A DNA stretch of 30,943 nucleotides. Origin: CAZIGM01 sp964538675. Its GTDB lineage: Bacteria > Bacillota > Bacilli > Tepidibacillales > Tepidibacillaceae. The number at the start of each line of letters is the position of its first letter. The first letter of the stretch is position 1. Where the stretch lies: contig CAZIGM010000020.1 in NCBI GenBank assembly GCA_964538675.1, forward strand, positions 1 through 30,943, read 5' to 3'. A program made the translations under genes and the position numbers. A model generated the notes under the pieces. That model saw only the letters and a program-made list of their open reading frames with translations, was not told the origin of the DNA and ran no database searches. Positions 24,849 through 30,943 of this stretch are shown here, in pieces.

Positions 24849-26492
24849 ATGAATAATGATATTAACATCAAAAATGATTATCAAACTTCTAATCATATTA
24901 CTGGTAAAAGACGAACTATAGCTCTAATTGCAGTTATGATTACGATGTTTTTCTCAGCTTTAGATTCAACTATTATATCTACAGCTATGCCAACTGTTAT
25001 TGGGGACTTAAATGGCTTTGATTTATACGCTTGGGTATTTACTGCTTATTTATTAACTTCAGCAATTACTGTACCAATATATGGGAAACTATCAGATATT
25101 TATGGTCGCAAACCGTTTTATATATTCGGTTTAACTGTATTTATTATTGGTTCAATCTTATCTGGAATTTCAAATAGTATGATGCAATTAATTATTGCAA
25201 GAGCAATTCAAGGTATTGGCGGCGGAGCAATGATGAGCATGCCTCGTGCTACTGTCGGAGATATATTTAACCCAAAAGAAAGAGGAAAATGGATGGGCGT
25301 TATTATGTCCGTTTTTGGAATTGCAAGTATTATAGGACCTTTTCTAGGTGGATGGATTACAGATAATTTCTCTTGGAGATGGATATTTTATATAAACTTA
25401 CCAGTTGCTTTGTTAGCCTTAATTGCGATATATTTTGCTTTACCTAAAGTAAGAACAACTACAAAACATTCTATTGATTGGAAAGGTAGTATTCTATTAG
25501 TATTAGCCCTAGTTCCCATACTGCTTGGTTTCACTTGGGCGGGAACTGAATATGCTTGGATTTCAATTCAAATAATCGGCTTATTATCTATTGGAACGAT
25601 CTTTTTAATATTATTCTTTATTGTTGAACGTAAAGCTAGTGAACCAATATTAAATCCAGTATTGTTTAAAAATAATATTTTTTCTTTATCTATTTTGATG
25701 GGCTTATTGATTAATATGACACTTTTCGGTACAACAATGTTTCTACCAGTTTTTGTTCAGGGAGTTATTGGATTATCTGCACAAAATTCCGGTTTAGTTC
25801 TAACCCCTATGATGCTAAGTTTTATATTAGGTAGTATTGTGGGAGGTATCTTAATTAGTAAAACTGGTAGATATAAATATCAAGGTATTATCGGATCTTT
25901 TATAATGATGTTGGGTGCAGTCTTATTATCTACAATGAATATTGATACTACATGGAATACTGTTGTTCTTTATATGATTATTATAGGATTTGGTATTGGA
26001 AGCATTATGCCTTTAATAAATGTTGCAATTCAAAATGCTTTTCCATATGAAATTATGGGTGTTGTCAATTCAACACAACAATTCGCATCTTCCCTAAGCG
26101 GAGTTATTATCTCTCCAATTTATGGAGCAATTCTCGCAAAAACATTCAATAAGGAATTGCCTCAATTATTACCTGAAAACTTAATGAACATGCTAAGCAA
26201 ACTACCAGATAATGTACAATCCATTATATCTAATCCTCAATCTTTAATAACTGCACAAGCACAGGAAATGCTAAAAGAAACGTTTTTAACATTTGGAGAG
26301 ACGGGTTTATCTATGTATTATCAATTTATTGAAGCTGTTAAATTAGCCCTGACTGCTGGTGTATCAAATATCTATTCCATTGGAATTGTGTTTGCTTTAT
26401 TAACTGTTATAACCTCATTATTTTTAAAGGAGATAAAATTAAAGGGTGAAGAATACTATAATCCTGAAGATAAAACCCAAGAAAATAACTAA
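24849..26492 (+). CDS. MFS multidrug exporter, DHA2 family (EmrB/QacA type, 14 membrane helices)
   Basis: 547 residues, mostly membrane helices, in the 14-helix DHA2 range. FFSALDSTIISTAMPTVIGDL in helix 1 carries the conserved Asp of the family (motif D1), GKLSDIYGRKPFYI is motif A, and the helix 5 antiporter motif C is seen as GIASIIGPFLGGWI. Such pumps use the proton gradient to expel lipophilic or cationic drugs from the membrane. Between helices 13 and 14 there is an extended loop (about residues 435-500) with several Gln and Leu residues. The ATG follows AAGGAAG. The gene is alone on its strand, with a perfect consensus promoter, and no regulator gene is adjacent, which suggests high constitutive expression or a repressor encoded elsewhere. 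Confidence 0.94.
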   Translation: MNNDINIKNDYQTSNHITGKRRTIALIAVMITMFFSALDSTIISTAMPTVIGDLNGFDLYAWVFTAYLLTSAITVPIYGKLSDIYGRKPFYIFGLTVFIIGSILSGISNSMMQLIIARAIQGIGGGAMMSMPRATVGDIFNPKERGKWMGVIMSVFGIASIIGPFLGGWITDNFSWRWIFYINLPVALLALIAIYFALPKVRTTTKHSIDWKGSILLVLALVPILLGFTWAGTEYAWISIQIIGLLSIGTIFLILFFIVERKASEPILNPVLFKNNIFSLSILMGLLINMTLFGTTMFLPVFVQGVIGLSAQNSGLVLTPMMLSFILGSIVGGILISKTGRYKYQGIIGSFIMMLGAVLLSTMNIDTTWNTVVLYMIIIGFGIGSIMPLINVAIQNAFPYEIMGVVNSTQQFASSLSGVIISPIYGAILAKTFNKELPQLLPENLMNMLSKLPDNVQSIISNPQSLITAQAQEMLKETFLTFGETGLSMYYQFIEAVKLALTAGVSNIYSIGIVFALLTVITSLFLKEIKLKGEEYYNPEDKTQENN

Positions 26493-26566
26493 ATATTTCA
26501 TCAATACCAAATATCAAATAACTTTTTTACAAAACTAATATAATTTGCTATAACAGCCATTTAAAT

Positions 26567-26600
26567 AAAGACTTCCTACTGTCAAATGTGGGAAGTCTTT
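26567..26600. terminator. Terminator after the MFS gene, probably bidirectional
   Basis: AAAGACTTCCTAC (26567-26579) pairs with GTGGGAAGTCTTT (26588-26600) with one G-T pair. T runs flank both arms, so it can also stop transcripts from the converging yciI strand. Confidence 0.8.
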
Positions 26601-26672
26601 ATATCTTTCAGATATTAATATTAGACGTATATAATTACAATTTATCTCATGTTACTGAAACATGGCTAAGCT

Positions 26673-27011
26673 TTAAGACAATTCCTTAGCTGAATTTTGT
26701 TCTGAGATTAGAGCAACACTATATGGATATAATTTAGCTGTCATAATTCCTTCTGCAACAGCTGGGTCTTTTTCCATTAACATTCTTGCTTCCTCTTCTT
26801 TATTTACACTTAAGATAACTATTCCGAAGTTATCTTCATCTTTATTTAATGTGCGACCAGCCAAAATTAATCTCCCATCGTCTTTTAAATCTTTAAGAAT
26901 TTTGAAATGTTTTTCTATTATTTTTTCATCGTTTTCAGTCCAAGAACTATCATCTATTAATCTTGGAATTAATCTAAGAATGTAAATAAATTGATGTTTA
27001 TCATTTGACAT
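26673..27011 (-). CDS. YciI-like protein
   Basis: 112 residues with a ferredoxin-like YCII fold. The conserved segments are KDDGRLILAGRT and the C-terminal DPAVAEGIMTAKLYPY, which carries the Asp of the family's putative active site. No reaction is established for most members. The ATG follows AAGGGGA. It lies 41 bp after the flavodiiron gene on the same strand and probably shares its transcript. Confidence 0.85.
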   Translation of the reverse strand: MSNDKHQFIYILRLIPRLIDDSSWTENDEKIIEKHFKILKDLKDDGRLILAGRTLNKDEDNFGIVILSVNKEEEARMLMEKDPAVAEGIMTAKLYPYSVALISEQNSAKELS

Positions 27012-27052
27012 AAAAATTCCCCTTTATATATATTGAAAATTTTGTAACTAGT

Positions 27053-28240
27053 TTAAGATTGGGCGATTTTCTTTCCAAATTCTATTATCTGACTTGTATT
27101 TTCTTCGTTAGGATACCATAAGTTTTTAAATCCTTCTCCAAGAAGCTCAAATCCAGCACTTTCTAGCATACCATTGAGAACCTTTGTTGACTCACCACTC
27201 CATCCATAACTTCCAAAGGAAGTAGCTTTCTTATTTTTAAATTTAAGCTCTTTCATCAAATGAATAAGCCCTGCTACAGAATGTAAAATACTATTGTTAA
27301 CTGTTGGTGAACCCACGATAACCATTTTTGACTTGAAGACTTCTGCAATTAAATCAGTATCATCATTCTTTGCAATGTTAAAAACTTTAACTATAACATC
27401 TTGATCTGCTAATTGAATCCCTTCTGAAATCTTTTCAGCAATTTTCTTTGTGGCATTCCACATGGTATCATAAAGAATTGTAATCTGATTTTCTTGATAA
27501 TCATTTGCCCATTGTTTGTATTTGTCAATAATCTGCATAGGATTATCACGCCAAACAATACCATGGCTTGTCGCAATAATATCTATATTTAGATTCATTG
27601 ATAATATTTGATCAAGTTTTTTTCTTAATATAGAGCTAAATGGTACAAGAATATTAGCATAATATTTTAGTGCCTCATCATTTAGAATACATTGATCTAC
27701 AAGATCATTGAAAAGACGATCAGATGCATAGTGTTGTCCAAAGACATCATTACTAAATAATATATTATCTTGTGTCAAATAAGTTGCCATGCTATCTGGC
27801 CAATGCAACATTGGCATTTCTATAAATATCAATTCTTTCCCATTCCCAATATCCAATTTATCTCCTGTCTTAATAACTTGATAATTCCAATCTTGATGAT
27901 ACTGACCTTTCAGAGATTTAACTGCGTTCGAAGTGCAATAGATAGGCTTATCAGGAATATGTTTCATTAAAGTTGGTAAAGCACCGCTGTGATCAACTTC
28001 TCCATGATTAACCACAATATAATCAATCTGATTCAAGTCGATTATGTTAGCTAAATTTTCTACAAACTCCTCTCCATAAGGAAGCCATACTGTATCAATT
28101 AATACCGTCTTTTCCTCTTGAACTAAATAGGAATTATAGGTTGAACCATGATGAGTTGAAAATTCCTCTCCATGAAATTTTTTTAGTTCCCAATCAACTT
28201 TCCCTACCCAAAAAACATTATTTTTTATATTTTTCATCAT
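27053..28240 (-). CDS. Flavodiiron protein (A-type flavoprotein, FprA/FDP)
   Basis: 395 residues. The metallo-beta-lactamase-like domain binds a di-iron centre, and all six ligands fall at the canonical positions: H79, E81, D83 and H84 in NHGEVDHSG, with H146, D165 and H226 completing the set. The flavodoxin domain follows (ILYDTMWNATKKIAEKI, VGSPTVNNSILHSV, SYGWSGES), giving FMN next to the iron of the partner subunit. Such enzymes reduce O2 to water or NO to N2O in anaerobes, taking electrons from rubredoxin; no rubredoxin domain is fused and none is in the window. The ATG follows GGAGAA. It is part of a run of genes with the GNAT gene upstream and yciI downstream. Confidence 0.96.
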   Translation of the reverse strand: MMKNIKNNVFWVGKVDWELKKFHGEEFSTHHGSTYNSYLVQEEKTVLIDTVWLPYGEEFVENLANIIDLNQIDYIVVNHGEVDHSGALPTLMKHIPDKPIYCTSNAVKSLKGQYHQDWNYQVIKTGDKLDIGNGKELIFIEMPMLHWPDSMATYLTQDNILFSNDVFGQHYASDRLFNDLVDQCILNDEALKYYANILVPFSSILRKKLDQILSMNLNIDIIATSHGIVWRDNPMQIIDKYKQWANDYQENQITILYDTMWNATKKIAEKISEGIQLADQDVIVKVFNIAKNDDTDLIAEVFKSKMVIVGSPTVNNSILHSVAGLIHLMKELKFKNKKATSFGSYGWSGESTKVLNGMLESAGFELLGEGFKNLWYPNEENTSQIIEFGKKIAQS

Positions 28241-28281
28241 ATCAATTCTCCATTTCTCTACTTGGTGTTTTGCAGATAACT

Positions 28282-28776
28282 TTAAAAATATTTTTTCATT
28301 ATTGCTGCTGTTAATTGCCTACCTGCCCAATTCATTTCAATATTTTCTACTTTTTTAAAACCATTTCTTATCCAAAATTGTTCTACATTTTTATTATAAT
28401 CAGTAACAACATCAATTCTAATAGATTTACCAATATTACTTTTTAGATATTCTTCTAATTTTGTATAAATTTCTTTACCATATCCTTTATTCTTATACTT
28501 ATTATGTATCATTAATAAAGATAAATAACTTTCTTCAGCAATTCGAAGGTCTAAGAAACCAATAGTTTTACCAGATTTTTTCTCTATCAATTTGTAAGTA
28601 TTAAATTCTAACTTTTTCATTTCTTCTAATTCTTCTTTTAACCATTCTATTGTTATCTTATCCCTATCCATATGCTCTTTAAGAAATTCTTTATTTGAAT
28701 TATAGATATTAATAATATCCCCAATATCTTTAAATTCAATAACATTTACAATTAAATTATCAGTAATAAGAATCAT
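28282..28776 (-). CDS. GNAT family N-acetyltransferase
   Basis: 164 residues. The GNAT fold shows the family's acetyl-CoA motif as HNKYKNKGYGKEIYTKLEEY (Q/R-x-x-G-x-G/A: KNKGYG), and the final strand and helix at VEQFWIRNGFKKVE. Substrate unknown; proteins of this kind acetylate amines of small molecules, peptides or proteins. I use the ATG at 28776, which has AAAGGTGA in front; an upstream ATG at 28818 is in frame but has no ribosome site. It lies 69 bp after the SMR gene and 41 bp before the flavodiiron gene. Confidence 0.85.
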   Translation of the reverse strand: MILITDNLIVNVIEFKDIGDIINIYNSNKEFLKEHMDRDKITIEWLKEELEEMKKLEFNTYKLIEKKSGKTIGFLDLRIAEESYLSLLMIHNKYKNKGYGKEIYTKLEEYLKSNIGKSIRIDVVTDYNKNVEQFWIRNGFKKVENIEMNWAGRQLTAAIMKKYF

Positions 28777-28845
28777 ATTTTTCACCTTTATATTTCCATG
28801 TTTATACCTATCTTTCAATTGCTTTCAAAAAAAGTTGCTATGAGG

Positions 28846-29163
28846 TTAATTTGAAAGTTTTAATCCAATAACTCCAATAATTATTAGAGTGACTGACAAT
28901 ATTCTTAATAAATTTGATGGATCTTTAAAGATTATTATTCCTACTATAAATGTCCCAGCTGCACCAATACCCGTCCAAACCGCGTATGCTGTTCCCATAG
29001 GAATAGATTTTTGAGCCAACCATAAAAGATATCCACTTAAACTAATAGATAAAACTGCCACGCTTATCCACATCGCTTTATTTTCAGTTGTTTGTGAAAG
29101 CTTTAAACCTAATGGCCATCCAATTTCGCATAAACCTGCAAGTAATAAATATATCCAACTCAT
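28846..29163 (-). CDS. sugE: Small multidrug resistance (SMR) exporter, SugE/Gdx-like
   Basis: 105 residues, four membrane helices, no signal peptide. Helix 1 has the conserved Glu in AGLCEIGWPLGLKLS, with the CEIGW-type sequence of the SugE/Gdx (guanidinium exporter) branch rather than EmrE. Helix 3 has GTAYAVWTGIGAAGT, shared by the family. It should work as a dual-topology dimer, exchanging cations for protons. Whether the substrate is guanidinium or quaternary ammonium is not shown. I found none of the known guanidine riboswitch motifs upstream, only a hairpin at 29216-29250. The preceding gap (29164-29448) holds no gene. Confidence 0.88.
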   Translation of the reverse strand: MSWIYLLLAGLCEIGWPLGLKLSQTTENKAMWISVAVLSISLSGYLLWLAQKSIPMGTAYAVWTGIGAAGTFIVGIIIFKDPSNLLRILSVTLIIIGVIGLKLSN

Positions 29164-29215
29164 CTTCTTCTATCCCTTCTGCTTACAGACTAAAAATCTT
29201 AATTTAATAAGAAAT

Positions 29216-29250
29216 ATAATTACCCTCAAAACCATTCAGAGGATAATTAT
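29216..29250 (-). terminator. Hairpin upstream of the SMR gene (weak terminator or leader hairpin)
   Basis: ATAATTACCCTC (29216-29227) and GAGGATAATTAT (29239-29250) form a 12-bp stem with an 11-nt loop and one G-T pair. There is only a poor T run afterward. It could end the VOC transcript or act in the SMR leader. Confidence 0.4.
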
Positions 29251-29303
29251 TAGATAATTATTTAAAAAAAGCTTCTATATTAACAGAAACCTTTATATAT
29301 TGC

Positions 29304-29336
29304 ATTATATTACTTTCTATTATTTACTTACACCAA
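29304..29336 (-). promoter_or_regulatory. Possible promoter of the SMR-GNAT-FDP-YciI run
   Basis: TTGGTG (29336-29331) lies 18 bp from TAATAT (29312-29307); a TATAAT overlaps at 29309-29304. The match is moderate. If used, the leader is about 135 nt and includes the hairpin at 29216-29250. Confidence 0.35.
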
Positions 29337-29448
29337 TTCTTAAATTTACTTTGTGATAAATTACATCTCACATAGAAAAATTTATTCACTTATTAAGATT
29401 ATTTTTTTGAAAATAGTATTTTCTAAATACACAGATGCATATTTTTCA

Positions 29449-29865
29449 TTAATTTTTCTTTGAAGTAATAGTCTCTTGTGCAACCAATTCTACCTTAATT
29501 CTGTCTGGATCCTCGAAATAGACTGCATAATGTTTATCTCCACCAGCAAAAGGATGCTTGTCTAAATATAGTATGTTTATTCCTTTTTCTTTTAATTTAA
29601 TTGTTATATCGTCAACTTGTTGGCGAGAACTGGCGTGAAAAGCTAGATGATTTAGACCTACTCGACATCTGTGATATGGAACATCCAAAAACCGTTTTTC
29701 TGTTTGTACGAAAACAATGTAAGAATCTCCTAGTTTCCAACTTCGCCCGATTGCCCATTCTTGAAAAATTGTATAACCTAATTCCTCAAGTAGCCATCCC
29801 CAGAATTCAATTGATTTATTTAAATTTGAGACGTAAATTTCAATGTGATGAATAGATCCTTTCAA
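29449..29865 (-). CDS. VOC superfamily protein (glyoxalase/bleomycin resistance/dioxygenase fold)
   Basis: 138 residues forming two beta-alpha-beta-beta-beta units. The metal-binding positions look present: His in GSIHHIEIYV, His in VGLNHLAFH and Glu in FEDPDRIKVELV near the C-terminus. The segment KHYAVYFEDPDRIKVELV is characteristic of the family. Function could be lyase, isomerase or resistance binding protein; it is not decided by sequence. I use a TTG start at 29865 because GGTGG lies eight bases upstream. A GTG at 29877 is the alternative and overlaps the ribosome site. Confidence 0.8.
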   Translation of the reverse strand: MKGSIHHIEIYVSNLNKSIEFWGWLLEELGYTIFQEWAIGRSWKLGDSYIVFVQTEKRFLDVPYHRCRVGLNHLAFHASSRQQVDDITIKLKEKGINILYLDKHPFAGGDKHYAVYFEDPDRIKVELVAQETITSKKN

Positions 29866-29941
29866 TGAATAGACCACCCTTCTATATTATTTTGTTTTCA
29901 CGCCTATTAAAACCTTTATCAAAATCTTTAAATCTTTTATA

Positions 29942-30394
29942 TTACCTACTTAATTCAAAATAAATTGATTCAATTCCATCTTCTACAAATGTTTCGACCT
30001 TTGTAAACCCAACCTTTTCTAATAAACCAATTGATCTATTATTAGACATATATGTAAAAGCTCCAATCTTTTCTAACTCATACTTATTAAAGACTTCATC
30101 AATGAAATCTTTAATAGCTTGTTTTGCAATACCTTTCCCCAATAGTTCTTTTTCAAAGATAACAATGCTCAACATCCCCATTTTTTCGTTAACTTCATCT
30201 ATACCATAACACCATATATCCCCAATATATTTCCCTCCATAGTAGATCACTCTTCCATAACTTAATGCCACATCTTTAAGAGATTCTTCATATAATTTCA
30301 ATCCTTCATTTAACGATTTAATACTGAAGGGGAATGATTTTTGTATTTCTTCATCTTGAGTTTTTTCCCAGAAAGTCACTACATGTTCCTTCAT
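29942..30394 (-). CDS. GNAT family N-acetyltransferase, possibly with a non-ATG start further upstream
   Basis: 150 residues from the ATG at 30394. The acetyl-CoA motif is IVIFEKELLGKGIAKQAIKDF (about residues 75-95, with LLGKGIA), and SNNRSIGLLEKVGFTKVE ends the fold, so it is a RimJ/RimL-like GNAT with a complete core. The ATG has no clear ribosome site. A strong GGAGG site (30428-30432) lies ahead of in-frame ATT codons, the second leading into AAT GTA GAA CTA AAG CAA CGA ATG. That would add eight residues (M-N-V-E-L-K-Q-R) that look like an ordinary GNAT N-terminal strand. Substrate unknown. Confidence 0.8.
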   Translation of the reverse strand: MKEHVVTFWEKTQDEEIQKSFPFSIKSLNEGLKLYEESLKDVALSYGRVIYYGGKYIGDIWCYGIDEVNEKMGMLSIVIFEKELLGKGIAKQAIKDFIDEVFNKYELEKIGAFTYMSNNRSIGLLEKVGFTKVETFVEDGIESIYFELSR

Positions 30395-30548
30395 TCGTTG
30401 CTTTAGTTCTACATTAATAATATTCGACCTCCATAGTCATATTTGAACTTACAGATAATGTTCAAGACTAATAAAGTTATTTTATCAAGCTCTGATTGCT
30501 TAAGTATCGGGATATTTAATAAAACAATATTGAGTAAGGTCAATTTCA

Positions 30549-30800
30549 CTATTTGTTATTGTTTTTAACTAAATTAAAACCAAAATGTTCATAGATTGCT
30601 ATATACTCTATATTATTTGTTTCTAAGATAATAGGAATTTTGTTATTGTTACACTGATTAATTATTGGCATAATTAATTCTCTAAAAACACCCTTCCCAC
30701 GCTCTTCTTGAGCAACTGCAATTATATTAATACGATAATAGTTTTCTTTGATGAATTGATTTTGCCATTTTAAATCAATAATCTTTGGTACTGAATCCAA
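30549..30800 (-). pseudogene. Truncated GNAT acetyltransferase remnant (N-terminal part missing)
   Basis: 83 codons from a TTG at 30800. The C-terminal half of a GNAT is readable: INIIAVAQEERGKGVFRELI is the acetyl-CoA motif (QEERGKG) and IYEHFGFNLVKN the final strand. A normal GNAT has another 60 or more residues before this, and a stop codon lies directly upstream in frame (ACG TAA TTG), so the N-terminal strands are absent. No ribosome site is evident. The break falls on a perfect 17-bp palindrome (30800-30816). I read it as a broken gene; a short expressed protein cannot be ruled out. Confidence 0.55.
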
Positions 30801-30816
30801 TTACGTATAACGTAAT
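30800..30816. repeat. Perfect palindrome at the 5' break of the truncated GNAT
   Basis: ATTACGT (30800-30806) and ACGTAAT (30810-30816) flank a 3-base loop. It coincides with the first codon of the broken gene, so it may mark a past insertion or deletion junction. Confidence 0.6.
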
Positions 30817-30854
30817 CGTATCACAAACATTTTTGGGCTTACAAATAAAGTTTT

Positions 30855-30901
30855 ATCTTACATAGCACTTTTTTAGACTCGCCTTTGTCGACTTGTAAGA
30901 T
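30855..30901. repeat. Possible diverged relative of the hairpin repeat (B module)
   Basis: ATCTTACA (30855-30862) and TGTAAGAT (30894-30901) form an inverted repeat. It contains CATAGCAC near the left arm and GACTTG near the right, the same ends as module B in copies 1 and 2 (CATAGCACG...GTGACTTG). The interior does not align, so the relationship is tentative. The last 40 bases of the window show nothing else I can support. Confidence 0.35.
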
Positions 30902-30943
30902 GTAGTTAGATTATTTCACTTTTTTATTGAGTCTCTGCCAGCC

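Noticed and set aside
26648..26664. Hairpin CATGTT/AACATG as a terminator for yciI
   Set aside because: The stem is only 6 bp and there is no T run; the MFS terminator just beyond can serve.

Overview
This is about 31 kb of a very AT-rich chromosome with short intergenic gaps, AGGAGG-type ribosome binding sites, several TTG/GTG starts and sigma-A-type promoters. Gene content (flavodiiron protein, DegV, HTH-PsuK/PsuG, MgtE, SbcCD, DUF3892, SMR exporter) suggests a low-GC Firmicute, probably an anaerobic clostridial or Halanaerobiales-like organism. The order is a guess. No rRNA, tRNA, CRISPR array, phage module or intact transposase was found.

Layout. 1-982 (-): 5' part of a THUMP-domain RNA methyltransferase. 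1147-3901 (+): a cold-shock protein with a long leader, then an EF-G-like GTPase, ending in a strong terminator shared with the converging strand. 3901-8362 (-): ABC exporter, mnmA, and a DEAD-box RNA helicase. 8363-8765: a 400-bp gap with the helicase promoter and a structured repeat element. 8766-11492 (-): a lipoprotein serpin and MgtE. 11679-14834 (-): a probable operon psuK (with DNA-binding domain)-psuG-TVP38-like protein-Hsp20. 14944-16306: a divergent SDR / L,D-transpeptidase pair. 16353-21476 (-): sbcD-sbcC-DUF3892. 21646-24386 (-): phosphohexomutase and DegV. 24387-24848: a second copy of the repeat element, then a perfect consensus promoter. 24849-26492 (+): 14-TM MFS drug exporter. 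26673-30394 (-): YciI, flavodiiron protein, GNAT, SMR exporter, VOC protein and another GNAT; this looks like a detoxification/accessory cluster. 30549-30800: a truncated GNAT.

The most unusual feature is a modular hairpin element present as two copies 16 kb apart in opposite orientation (8393-8628 and 24561-24777). A 79-bp core is identical in both. A neighbouring hairpin has changed sequence but kept pairing through three compensatory base-pair changes, and that module sits inverted and on the other side of a middle segment. Each copy points the same way relative to the gene downstream of it (RNA helicase, MFS pump). A 24-bp fragment of the same family lies upstream of the psuK promoter, again in that orientation, and a doubtful fourth relative lies at the right end of the window. 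I read it as a non-autonomous, hairpin-ended mobile element (possibly IS200/IS605-derived), or a cis-acting structured RNA spread by one. A second RNA-level candidate is the cold-shock leader: a 14-nt sequence overlapping the start of the coding region is duplicated upstream, and both copies can pair with the predicted 5' end of the mRNA.

Functionally, the window joins RNA maintenance (RNA methyltransferase, Csp, EF-G-like factor, MnmA, helicase, pseudouridine breakdown), DNA repair (SbcCD), envelope functions (serpin, L,D-transpeptidase, TVP38) and stress/detoxification (Hsp20, flavodiiron protein, exporters, acetyltransferases).
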